Shown here one piece after another: positions 1 through 6,920 of a stretch of DNA of 7,074 bases. Origin of the DNA: Oscillospiraceae bacterium (GTDB lineage Bacteria; Bacillota; Clostridia; Oscillospirales; Ruminococcaceae); assembly GCA_016295545.1 (NCBI GenBank), contig JAEDLA010000073.1, positions 1-7,074 of the forward strand, read 5' to 3'. The stretch's first letter is position 1; every line of letters begins with the position of its first letter. A program made the translations under genes and the position numbers. The notes under the pieces are model-generated. The model was not told the origin of the DNA. It worked only from the letters and a program-made list of their open reading frames with translations, and did not search any database.

Positions 1-1
1 G

Positions 2-1252
2 GGAGAAGAACGTTCAACGGCACTTGCTCTTTTTGAGGACGTTTACGGCGGAAAAGTTGAGTATATCCCTGCACCTGCCGGAGAACTGACAACAGCTCTT
101 GCTGAACGCATCAATGCCGGAGAGCCTGTGGATATGGTTCCCTATGAGCCAACAGCTTTCCCCTATGGTACTACCTCCTCAGTAAAGCTTTATCAGCGCC
201 TTGACGGATTCTATGACACCCTTGAAGCCGACACTGAGCTCTGGAGCGATATGTCCGGCGTTATTGAGGACTTTTCCATAAACGGAGCACATTATGTTCT
301 CCCCTATTCGCTCTCAGCTCCGCATCTGATAACCTACAGCCGTAAAATAATGGAATCAGAGGGACTGGAAGACCCTAAAGAGCTTTGGGAAAAGGGCGAA
401 TGGAACTGGGATACCATGACTGATATGATGAACAAATTCCTTGAAAAAACTCCTGATGACGCTGAACGCTTCGGTATCGGCGGATTTGTCGGTCAGGCAG
501 TTCTCGGCTCAACAGGTCATACTGTTATTACCCTTGAGGACGGCACTTTCAGGAATAATATCGGTGATGCCGAAATAGAAAAGGCTGAAAATTATCTCGG
601 AGGCATATCGGGAAACAACCTTTACCGCCATGAAACAGCAGATTATTTTCCGGATAATCACTCCACGCTTTTTCTGGCAATGCCTGACTGGAGTCTGGGA
701 ATGTCCAATAAGAAAAATCCCGATATGGACCTTATGGCAGTTCCTTTCCCCAATGCTCCCGGTGCTGATAAGAAATACATAACCTGTGACTTCAATGCAA
801 AAATGCTTGCATTCAATTCCGTTCAGGGAGAAGCTGTGGCTACATATATAAAATGTGAGCGGCTTGTGGCGACAAGCGAAAAATACAGGGAGGAAGCCAA
901 GAAAATGGCTGTGGGCGAAGCTAAGGACGGATTTCTCACCGAAGAACAGTATGATGCTGTTCAGGAATACCTTGATACCTCCGTTACTGTCCCCGTAGTC
1001 GATTTCTCTTACGGCGCAGGCAGCAGAATGTTCTCCAAAGGCGGAACCACTGTTGAAACACGAGGTGTTATGAATAATCTTGAATCATCTATGCTGGAAC
1101 AGCTGCCTGCTCCTGTCGAGCCTGAAACTCAGCCCTCAGAAGAAGGACAGCAGACTCCTGCAGCCGGTCCGACAGAAGAAGTTTCATGGAATGCACTGAA
1201 AAACGCCGTCAGCAAGATAATCGACGAAGAACTTGCTGCACTTAATGGTTAA
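2..1252 (+). CDS. ABC transporter extracellular solute-binding protein, family 1 (5'-partial)
   Basis: The frame is open from the left edge, so the start codon, signal peptide and N-terminal part lie outside; 416 residues are visible. The GTG at 128 is an internal valine, not a start. The protein resembles family 1 (sugar-type) substrate-binding lipoproteins of Firmicutes, which capture a ligand outside the membrane and pass it to an ABC permease. Supporting stretches are the ELWEKGEWNWDTM block at about residues 127-139, typical of this family's hinge/ligand region, then FGIGG, then an AMPDWSLGM segment and a PFPNAPG-type loop before the C-terminal lobe. Near the end a Pro/Glu/Gln/Thr-rich stretch (residues 369-393) separates the main fold from a last predicted helix (SWNALKNAVSKIIDEEL). 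The ligand cannot be told. No permease gene is in view. pth follows after 20 bases with no terminator, so co-transcription is likely. The family call is confident; the substrate is unknown. Confidence 0.85.
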   Translation, partial: GEERSTALALFEDVYGGKVEYIPAPAGELTTALAERINAGEPVDMVPYEPTAFPYGTTSSVKLYQRLDGFYDTLEADTELWSDMSGVIEDFSINGAHYVLPYSLSAPHLITYSRKIMESEGLEDPKELWEKGEWNWDTMTDMMNKFLEKTPDDAERFGIGGFVGQAVLGSTGHTVITLEDGTFRNNIGDAEIEKAENYLGGISGNNLYRHETADYFPDNHSTLFLAMPDWSLGMSNKKNPDMDLMAVPFPNAPGADKKYITCDFNAKMLAFNSVQGEAVATYIKCERLVATSEKYREEAKKMAVGEAKDGFLTEEQYDAVQEYLDTSVTVPVVDFSYGAGSRMFSKGGTTVETRGVMNNLESSMLEQLPAPVEPETQPSEEGQQTPAAGPTEEVSWNALKNAVSKIIDEELAALNG

Positions 1253-1260
1253 ATCTGCCA

Positions 1261-1266
1261 AAGGAG
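1261..1266 (+). promoter_or_regulatory. Ribosome binding site of pth
   Basis: AAGGAG lies six bases before the ATG at 1273. It supports that ATG as the start, although it gives Pth an N-terminal extension of about 20 residues. Internal alternatives such as the GTG at codon 24 have no comparably placed site. Confidence 0.8.
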
Positions 1267-1272
1267 ATAAGC

Positions 1273-1899
1273 ATGAGTATTTTTGATATATTCGACAGGA
1301 TTTCCTCTGATTCGCAGTCCGCAAGAGGTAAAATAGAATATGTGATAGCCGGACTGGGCAATCCGGGAATGCAGTACGAGGGCACACGCCACAATGCCGG
1401 TTTTATTGCCGTTGATACTCTCGCAGGTCAGCTGGGAGTTTCAATCGACCGCATGAAATTCAGAGGAAAAACAGCAGAATGCACCATTTCAGGAGTACGC
1501 TGTCTGCTGCTTAAACCCGATACCTTTATGAATCTCAGCGGTGAATCAGTAGTTCAGGCTCTGGACTTCTACAAAATCGACGCTTCAAAGCTTATCGTGC
1601 TCTATGATGATATATCACTTGAACCGGGCAGGCTGAGAATACGCCGAAAAGGCAGTCACGGCGGTCACAACGGCATGAGAAGCATTATTGAGCTTACAGG
1701 CAGAGACGATTTTCAGCGCATAAAAATCGGTGTTGGAAAAAAACCTCACCCCGACTACGACCTTGCAAAATGGGTGCTGGGAAAATTTTCTCCGGAGGAT
1801 AAAGAAAAAATAAAAGTCTCCGCTGAAAACGCCTGTGAATGCGTAAAGCTCATGGTGCAGGGAAAAACCGATGAAGCTATGAACAGATATAATTCGTAG
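1273..1899 (+). CDS. pth: Peptidyl-tRNA hydrolase (Pth)
   Basis: Cytoplasmic esterase that cleaves peptidyl-tRNA dropped by stalled or aborted ribosomes, freeing tRNA for reuse; usually essential in bacteria. The 208 residues carry every hallmark of the bacterial Pth family: GLGNPG (27-32), TRHNAG (38-43) with the expected catalytic His40, KPDTFMNLSG (81-90) with Asn87, YDDISLEPG (111-119) with Asp112, and GSHGGHNG (127-134) with Asn133. These match E. coli Asn10, His20, Asn68, Asp93 and Asn114 by motif. Compared with E. coli Pth there are about 20 extra residues at the N-terminus (MSIFDIFDRISSDSQ...), partly amphipathic. A well-placed AAGGAG supports this start, and short leaders of this kind occur in other Clostridia Pth proteins as far as I recall. 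It lies 20 bases after the solute-binding protein gene and 25 bases before mfd, in the conserved Firmicutes pth-mfd order. Confidence 0.97.
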   Translation: MSIFDIFDRISSDSQSARGKIEYVIAGLGNPGMQYEGTRHNAGFIAVDTLAGQLGVSIDRMKFRGKTAECTISGVRCLLLKPDTFMNLSGESVVQALDFYKIDASKLIVLYDDISLEPGRLRIRRKGSHGGHNGMRSIIELTGRDDFQRIKIGVGKKPHPDYDLAKWVLGKFSPEDKEKIKVSAENACECVKLMVQGKTDEAMNRYNS

Positions 1900-1924
1900 T
1901 CCGCAGAGAAAACAGGAGAACAGA

Positions 1925-4900
1925 ATGAATCCCTTTAAAAAAACATTTGCTGAGCTTTCCGGATTCAGCAGTATCGGAGAAGCTCTGAAAAAACATATCT
2001 CGCCCGTTTCCGTAACGGGCATTTCCCATATACACAGGGCACAGCTTATTTATGCCCTCTCAGGCGAAAAGCTGGTGCTTGCCGTTACCGGTACTGAAGC
2101 CGAAGCAAGAAAGCTTTGTGACGATATAAACATGATGTCCGGAGAGGAAACGGCTGTGCTCTTTCCGGCAAAGGAAATCGTGCTTACCCCTGTGGAAGGC
2201 GTTAACCGTGAGTATGAATATATGCGTATTTCCGCCCTTTCCAAGGCAGCTGCCGGTCAGTGCGGCATTATCTGTGCCGGAACAGAAGCCGTTATGCAGC
2301 CGGTTATACCGGCGGATTCCCTTATCTCCGGCAGTATTGAGCTTAAACAGGGCGAGGAAATAAATCTTTCTGAGCTTTGCTCACGGCTTTCACACTGCGG
2401 CTACCAGCGCTGCGAAAAGGTCGAGGGAGCTTCGCAGTTTTCCGTAAGAGGTTCTATTATCGATATTTTTCCGGTGCAGGCAGCCCGTCCTGTGCGAATT
2501 GAGCTTTTCGGCGACGAAATTGATACCATATCCGAATTTGAAACAGACAGTCAGCGCCGTACCGAGCCCCTTGAAGCTGTGAATATATCTCCGGCAAGCG
2601 AAGTCCTCTACGATAATGAGGAGCTTGCCTGTGCTGTCGAAGCTGTCTGCGCAAAAGCAAGGGGAAAACGTGCAGAGCGTATCCGTGAACATCTTGGTGC
2701 TGACGTTCACAGGCTCCGTGCCGGAGAAATACTCTCACACAGTCAGAAATATTATCCTCTTGTTTATCCGGAGCGTGCCACAATTTTCGACTATATTGAC
2801 GGACCTGTCATTTTCAGCGACTATTCAGCCATTATGGACAATGCTGCCGGCATCACCTCCCGCCACAACGAGGATATAAGGCTTCTTATGGAGGAGGGAC
2901 AGCTCTGCAAGGGACTTGACGGCTACTACATGGAGCTGCCGGAGATACAGCACATTATTTCTGACAGAAATGCCCTTTATCTCAGCTCATTCATGCAGGG
3001 CGGCGAACGTATAGACTTCCGGCGGCTGATAAGCTTTGAAGCCTTGCAGACCGCCTCATGGAGCGGCGAAATGAAGCAGCTTACCGAGGATTTAGATGAA
3101 TATGTCCGCCGTGGATACAGGATAATTCTTGCTGCCGGCAGTGATAAAACTCTGCCGATTATCAAACAGGACCTTGAAAATGCCGGTTTTTCCTGCGATA
3201 TAGCTTATGAGGGTGCAGAGCCTGATTACGGCAGGATATACCTTATGTCAGGCAGCTTCAGCAGCGGCTTTGAATATCCTGAAATCAAAACGGTTATGAT
3301 TACTCAGGGCAGAGCCGTAAACTCCACTCAGAAAAAGCGCAGGAAGAAAAAGAACAAAAGTGAGGAGATACGCAGTCTCTCCGATATTTCTGAGGGTGAC
3401 CTCATTGTTCACTCCGGTCATGGTATCGGACGCTTTATCGGTATAAGAAAGCTGGAATTCGACGGAGTTACAAAGGATTACATCACTATTCAGTACGCAG
3501 GAACGGATAAGCTTTATATTCCTGTAACACAGCTTGACATGGTGTCGAAATATATCGGCCCGAGAGATGATTCAGGCGTAAAGCTGAGCAAGCTTTCCTC
3601 CAATGACTGGCAGCGTACACGAAGCAATGTAAAACGTGCTGTAAAGGATATGGCTCACGAGCTTATTGAACTGTATGCCAAAAGAGAGCAGAGCAAGGGA
3701 TTCGCTTTTTATCCCGATGACGAGATACAGCACGATTTTGAGGACCGCTTTCCCTATGTGGAAACTGATGACCAGTTACAGAGCATTGCAGAGATAAAGG
3801 CTGATATGGAGCGCCCCCGTCCTATGGACAGACTTCTCTGCGGAGACGTTGGCTTCGGAAAAACTGAGGTTGCCCTCCGTGCTGCTATGAAGTGTATCCT
3901 TTCAGGAAAGCAGTGTGCAATTCTTGTTCCGACCACCGTTCTTGCATGGCAGCATTATCAGACGGCTCTGAGGCGTTTTGAAAGCTTTCCCGTAAATGTG
4001 GAGCTTCTTTCACGCTACCGCTCCCAGAAGCAGCAGACTGAAATACTGAAAAAGCTGAAAAGCGGCAGAATAGACCTGCTTATCGGCACTCATAAAATTA
4101 TTCAGAAAAGCGTCGTATTCAAGGATCTGGGACTTGCTATAATTGATGAGGAACAGCGCTTCGGAGTTGCTCACAAGGAAAAATTCAAGGAGAATTTTTC
4201 CGGCGTTGATATACTCACTCTTTCCGCAACGCCCATTCCACGTACTCTTAATATGGCTATGAGCGGTATCAGGGATATGTCTGTTATCGAAGAACCGCCG
4301 CAGGACAGATATCCGGTTCAGACCTACGTTATCGAATACAATATGGGTACGATAATTCAGGCTATTGTCAGGGAGCTTCGCCGTGACGGACAGGTTTACT
4401 ATATCCACAACCGTGTAGAGTCCATACAGGCGTGTGCCGGCAGGCTCAGCAAGCTTCTTCCGGATGCAAGGATAGCATACGCTCACGGACAGATGTCAGA
4501 GGAGCAGATGTCCGATATATGGGAACAGCTTGTGGAGCATGAGATAGATATTCTTGTCTGCACTACCATTATAGAAACAGGCGTTGACGTTCCCAATGTC
4601 AATACCCTTATTATAGAGGACGCCGACCGCTTCGGACTGTCACAGCTTTATCAGCTTCGTGGACGTGTAGGTCGTTCCAACCGCAGAGGATATGCATATT
4701 TTACCTTTAAAAAGGATAAGGTGCTTACAGAAGTTGCCTCAAAGCGCCTTAACGCAATGAGGGAGTTTACACAGTTCGGCAGCGGATTCAGAATAGCTCT
4801 CCGTGACCTTGAAATAAGAGGTGCCGGAAGTATTCTCGGCGGCAGACAGCACGGTCACATGGAGGCTGTAGGCTATGATATGTACCTTAGGCTTCTTTCC

Positions 4901-5413
4901 GAAGCTATTTCAGAGGAAAAGGGCGAACAGCCGGAAAAGGTTCCGGAATGCCTTGTGGATATCCAGATAGACGCACATATTCCGGAAAATTATATTGAAA
5001 GCCTGAATCAGCGAATCGATATGTACAGAAAAATCATGCTTGTAAACGAGGATAACGATAAAACTGAGCTTATTGATGAGCTTATCGACCGTTACGGTGA
5101 ACCGCCGAAGTCGGTTGTGGGACTTATTGATGTGTCACTTCTGCGAAACAAGGCGGCACATCTCGGCATAACGGAGATATCCCAGAAAAACAGCGCAATG
5201 TACTTCTACACAGGGTATCTCTCCATGAATCAGATAACAGCTCTTTCCGCTGCATACAAGGGCAGGATAACCTTTAACGGAACGGCAAGGTCTTACGTTT
5301 CAGTGAAAATCAGTCCTAAAACAAAGCCCTTTGACATGATGAAAGAAACTGTTGAAATTATATATCAGAACAGGGATAAAGACGAAAAAAAACAGGTTGA
5401 GGGAGGAGTCTAA
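1925..5413 (+). CDS. mfd: Transcription-repair coupling factor Mfd
   Basis: ATP-driven DNA translocase that pushes or removes RNA polymerase stalled at DNA lesions and recruits UvrA for nucleotide excision repair. At 1162 residues it is full length for the family (E. coli 1148). Order of parts: UvrB-like N-terminal module (about 1-330, with VRGSIIDIFP at 174-183); a variable region ending in a Lys/Arg-rich linker (469-478); the RNA-polymerase-interacting CarD-like domain (GDLIVHSGHGIGRFIGI, 491-507); then the superfamily 2 helicase core with Walker A GDVGFGKTE (640-648), Walker B DEEQ (741-744), SAT (767-769), the TGVDVP block (885-890) and motif VI QLRGRVGR (910-917); a TRG-like segment (LRDLEIRGAGSILGGRQ, about 959-975); and the C-terminal TRCF domain (from about 1010). 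All motor motifs look intact. AGGAGA at 1914-1919 sits five bases before the ATG. The stop codon directly abuts the ATG of the next gene. Confidence 0.98.
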   Translation: MNPFKKTFAELSGFSSIGEALKKHISPVSVTGISHIHRAQLIYALSGEKLVLAVTGTEAEARKLCDDINMMSGEETAVLFPAKEIVLTPVEGVNREYEYMRISALSKAAAGQCGIICAGTEAVMQPVIPADSLISGSIELKQGEEINLSELCSRLSHCGYQRCEKVEGASQFSVRGSIIDIFPVQAARPVRIELFGDEIDTISEFETDSQRRTEPLEAVNISPASEVLYDNEELACAVEAVCAKARGKRAERIREHLGADVHRLRAGEILSHSQKYYPLVYPERATIFDYIDGPVIFSDYSAIMDNAAGITSRHNEDIRLLMEEGQLCKGLDGYYMELPEIQHIISDRNALYLSSFMQGGERIDFRRLISFEALQTASWSGEMKQLTEDLDEYVRRGYRIILAAGSDKTLPIIKQDLENAGFSCDIAYEGAEPDYGRIYLMSGSFSSGFEYPEIKTVMITQGRAVNSTQKKRRKKKNKSEEIRSLSDISEGDLIVHSGHGIGRFIGIRKLEFDGVTKDYITIQYAGTDKLYIPVTQLDMVSKYIGPRDDSGVKLSKLSSNDWQRTRSNVKRAVKDMAHELIELYAKREQSKGFAFYPDDEIQHDFEDRFPYVETDDQLQSIAEIKADMERPRPMDRLLCGDVGFGKTEVALRAAMKCILSGKQCAILVPTTVLAWQHYQTALRRFESFPVNVELLSRYRSQKQQTEILKKLKSGRIDLLIGTHKIIQKSVVFKDLGLAIIDEEQRFGVAHKEKFKENFSGVDILTLSATPIPRTLNMAMSGIRDMSVIEEPPQDRYPVQTYVIEYNMGTIIQAIVRELRRDGQVYYIHNRVESIQACAGRLSKLLPDARIAYAHGQMSEEQMSDIWEQLVEHEIDILVCTTIIETGVDVPNVNTLIIEDADRFGLSQLYQLRGRVGRSNRRGYAYFTFKKDKVLTEVASKRLNAMREFTQFGSGFRIALRDLEIRGAGSILGGRQHGHMEAVGYDMYLRLLSEAISEEKGEQPEKVPECLVDIQIDAHIPENYIESLNQRIDMYRKIMLVNEDNDKTELIDELIDRYGEPPKSVVGLIDVSLLRNKAAHLGITEISQKNSAMYFYTGYLSMNQITALSAAYKGRITFNGTARSYVSVKISPKTKPFDMMKETVEIIYQNRDKDEKKQVEGGV
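5401..5408 (+). promoter_or_regulatory. Ribosome binding site of the lipoprotein gene, inside the mfd 3' end
   Basis: GGGAGGAG lies within the last codons of mfd, five bases before the ATG at 5414, which itself follows the mfd TAA without a gap. This is a near-perfect Shine-Dalgarno and suggests that ribosomes finishing mfd can re-initiate directly on the lipoprotein gene (translational coupling, inferred). Confidence 0.8.
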
Positions 5414-6196
5414 ATGCTTTGCAGAAAAATTCTTTTATTCGCTGCCGCAGTCAGTACAGCTGCAATGCTCTGCAGCTGCCGTAATAACAAGCCTCAGCCG
5501 CCTGCGCCTGCAGAAGCAGAGGACGAAAACGCTGTGACCTTTGATGACGGGGATTTCAGCTTTGCAGAAATTGTCTGCGATGACAAGGAAGCGGCAGACG
5601 GAGAGCTTTCCGTTGTTGAGGTACAGGGAAATAAAATGTTGAAATTTACTGACAGCGGAAATGTTGACCTTGATGTGAGAGTACAGAAGCTCCGCATAAA
5701 TGCAGTTCAGCTGATAGGTGCGGAGAATCTGGAACGTGTCCGTAAAATTGAATTTGATATGTATGCTGACGCTTCTGCGGAGCTTCTTCAGACAGAGGAC
5801 GGTAAATATGTAAAAGCTCCCGGCTGGATAGGCGGAGGGGGAGGTACTGTTACGGCTGATAATGAGGACTGGTATGACTTCGGCGAATTCTCAGGCGGCG
5901 AATACACCTTTGATATGTCCGGAGCAGTTCATGCTGAATTTAAGTTTCTCCTTGCCGCATCAGGAAAAAAATGGTCCGCCGATATGGAGGACGCTAATTT
6001 CCTTATAATGCGCTGGGGACTGCAGAATGAATCCAATCTTTATATTGATAATATCGTTTTCTATGACGAAAACGGAGAATCTATCCCTGTTCAGGAAAAT
6101 ATTCCGGCAAAAACAGCTGAGAGCACTGAATCGGCTTCTGCTTTGCCGGCAACGTCCGAAGAAACAGCGACTAAAGAGCTGCAGACTGCTCCCTGA
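5414..6196 (+). CDS. Predicted lipoprotein with a carbohydrate-binding-like beta domain
   Basis: I do not recognise a named family. The 260 residues start with a short basic n-region and hydrophobic core (MLCRKILLFAAAVSTAAMLC), then LCSC, where Cys22 is the likely lipidated residue (Leu at -3, Ser at -1; Cys at -2 is unusual). A Pro/Ala/Glu-rich tether (about 24-40) precedes a domain at about 41-222. It has alternating beta-strand-like patterns, an oligoglycine turn (140-144), exposed Trp residues (138, 153, 187, 201) and a closing NLYIDNIVFYDENG (208-221). That ending is like many galactose-binding-fold or CBM-type domains. The last 38 residues are a low-complexity Ser/Thr/Glu/Ala tail. It is therefore probably anchored on the outer membrane face and may bind glycans, but this is inference from pattern only. 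It abuts mfd with zero gap, and its 3' end overlaps the convergent transferase gene by 26 bases. Confidence 0.8.
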   Translation: MLCRKILLFAAAVSTAAMLCSCRNNKPQPPAPAEAEDENAVTFDDGDFSFAEIVCDDKEAADGELSVVEVQGNKMLKFTDSGNVDLDVRVQKLRINAVQLIGAENLERVRKIEFDMYADASAELLQTEDGKYVKAPGWIGGGGGTVTADNEDWYDFGEFSGGEYTFDMSGAVHAEFKFLLAASGKKWSADMEDANFLIMRWGLQNESNLYIDNIVFYDENGESIPVQENIPAKTAESTESASALPATSEETATKELQTAP

Positions 6197-6710
6197 GACA
6201 GACAGAGACAGCATATTTTCCCATTTGCGGAAGATACTGCTTAAAGCTCCAGCCCTTTATATTGGTGATTATCTCGTCTCCCTCAAAGGAAAATTCCACC
6301 TTGCTCAGCGGATAGGATATACCTATGCCTATTGCCTTTACATAGCTTTCTTTCAGTGTCCACAGCCGGAAAAACAGCATATCTCTTTCGCTTTCCGGTG
6401 CATTTTCAAGCATTTCTCTTTCTGCATCTGAGAAAGCTCTTTTCAGCACATTTGGGCGGTATGGTCTGACCTTTTCGCCGTCTATCCCGCATTCACGGTC
6501 ACTGACTATGCAGGCTGTTATTCCGTCAGCATGGGTAAGATTATAGTGAAGCTCCGGATAGTCGGGAAGAAATGGCTTTCCCTGCTTTCCGTACTGAATA
6601 CTGGCTCTACTGTAGTCTATTCCCCTTTTTTTCAGGCAGACCTCCAGCAGACGGTGAGCATAGTCGTGCTGCTCCTTGTGCGGCAGCTCCTTTAATGATA
6701 TTATCAGCAT
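6171..6710 (-). CDS. 4'-phosphopantetheinyl transferase, Sfp type (short form)
   Basis: Transfers the 4'-phosphopantetheine arm from coenzyme A to a serine of carrier proteins of fatty acid, polyketide or non-ribosomal peptide synthesis. The 179 residues show the three Sfp-superfamily motifs in order: P1 GKPFLP (44-49) followed by NLTHADG (57-63); P2 CGIDGEKV (74-81), with Asp77 and Glu79 as expected Mg ligands; and P3 WTLKESYVKAIGIGI (117-131), with Lys120, Glu121 and Lys125 in the canonical WxxKE...K pattern. It is shorter than B. subtilis Sfp (224), mostly before P1, but nothing catalytic is missing. No carrier protein or synthase gene is in the window, so the partner is unknown; it could serve the house-keeping acyl carrier protein or a distant cluster. 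The ATG is at 6710-6708 with a moderate AAAGG upstream. It converges with and overlaps the lipoprotein gene. The nearest strong promoter is about 250 bases upstream, behind a terminator-like hairpin. Confidence 0.93.
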   Translation of the reverse strand: MLIISLKELPHKEQHDYAHRLLEVCLKKRGIDYSRASIQYGKQGKPFLPDYPELHYNLTHADGITACIVSDRECGIDGEKVRPYRPNVLKRAFSDAEREMLENAPESERDMLFFRLWTLKESYVKAIGIGISYPLSKVEFSFEGDEIITNIKGWSFKQYLPQMGKYAVSVCLREQSAAL

Positions 6711-6720
6711 TTTTAAACCG

Positions 6721-6727
6721 ACCTTTC
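6721..6727 (-). promoter_or_regulatory. Ribosome binding site of the phosphopantetheinyl transferase gene
   Basis: On the minus strand GAAAGGT ends ten bases before the ATG at 6710. It is a weaker and slightly more distant site than those of the plus-strand operon, fitting modest expression. No better start codon is available downstream before motif P1. Confidence 0.5.
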
Positions 6728-6756
6728 TGTTATTAATGCGGCAATAAAATTAATAT

Positions 6757-6774
6757 AAAAAGCGGCGAAGCCGC
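6757..6774 (-). terminator. Intrinsic terminator candidate between the minus-strand promoter and the transferase gene
   Basis: On the minus strand the sequence reads GCGGC-TTC-GCCGC followed at once by TTTTT: a five-pair all-GC stem with a tight three-base loop and a U tract. That is the layout of a factor-independent terminator. The stem is short, so efficiency is uncertain and read-through is possible. It works only leftward; on the plus strand the stem is followed by a purine-rich run. It lies about 47 bases before the transferase start codon. Confidence 0.65.
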
Positions 6775-6787
6775 AGGAAGGGGGATT

Positions 6788-6811
6788 CCAAAGGGTTTAT
6801 TAACCCTTTGG
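6788..6811. repeat. Inverted repeat, 10-bp arms
   Basis: CCAAAGGGTT pairs perfectly with AACCCTTTGG across a four-base loop (6798-6801). No T run follows on either strand, so it is not a terminator by itself. It is one of the tandem hairpins in the predicted minus-strand RNA. Confidence 0.85.
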
Positions 6812-6824
6812 CAGGGGGTGTAAG

Positions 6825-6843
6825 AGGGGGACGGCGTCCCCCT
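6825..6843. repeat. Inverted repeat, 8-bp G/C-tract hairpin
   Basis: AGGGGGAC (6825-6832) pairs perfectly with GTCCCCCT (6836-6843) around a three-base GGC loop. No T run follows on either strand. Two other G5 tracts (6780-6784 and 6814-6818) could compete for the same C5 tract. Confidence 0.85.
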
Positions 6844-6920
6844 GACAAAGTAGTAAATCAAGCGCAGCGAAGATTTACGGACGTTTCAGCATTACTCCCC
6901 TCGGCTTGCCCGACAAAGTA
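6844..6920. repeat. Direct repeat GACAAAGTA, two copies
   Basis: The nine bases GACAAAGTA occur at 6844-6852 and 6912-6920. Each copy directly follows a C-rich hairpin arm (CCCCCT and GCCC). The spacing of 68 bases and similar context suggest a partly duplicated unit within the hairpin array rather than target-site duplication, but this is inference. Confidence 0.6.
6853..6878. repeat. Inverted repeat, 7-bp arms
   Basis: GTAAATC (6853-6859) pairs with GATTTAC (6872-6878) around a 12-base loop that contains a small internal CGC/GCG self-complement. It is the second hairpin in the predicted minus-strand RNA. The stop codon of the five-codon frame (6892-6875) lies in its arm. Confidence 0.75.

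Noticed and set aside
128..1252. Start of the solute-binding protein gene at the GTG at 128
   Set aside because: The frame is open to the left edge with continuous family-like sequence, and there is no ribosome site before 128; the codon is internal.
3326..3361. Lys/Arg-rich, A-rich stretch in mfd as a possible slippery or frameshift site
   Set aside because: A basic linker just before the RNA-polymerase-interacting domain is usual in Firmicutes Mfd, and the frame runs on intact through all later motifs.
4010..4486. 158-codon minus-strand frame inside mfd
   Set aside because: It is antisense to conserved helicase motifs, with no ribosome site and no recognisable domain; it is a shadow of the coding strand.
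6027..6431. 134-codon plus-strand frame across the gene junction
   Set aside because: It lies in a different frame over the lipoprotein end and antisense to the transferase, has no ribosome site, and its product has no recognisable features.
6752..6780. Minus-strand TATATT as a promoter close to the transferase gene
   Set aside because: No -35-like sequence exists at 16 to 18 bases; the best alignment matches only two of six consensus bases.
6780..6830. Possible plus-strand G-quadruplex from G5, G3, G5 and G5 tracts
   Set aside because: The loops are long and uneven, and the G tracts sit in or beside perfect Watson-Crick hairpins that would compete strongly.
6880..6915. Minus-strand GGGGAGTA and CGGGCAAG strings recall the yybP-ykoY manganese riboswitch core
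   Set aside because: The order is reversed relative to the aptamer as I remember it, the long paired domain between the two loops is missing, and the neighbouring gene is not a metal transporter.
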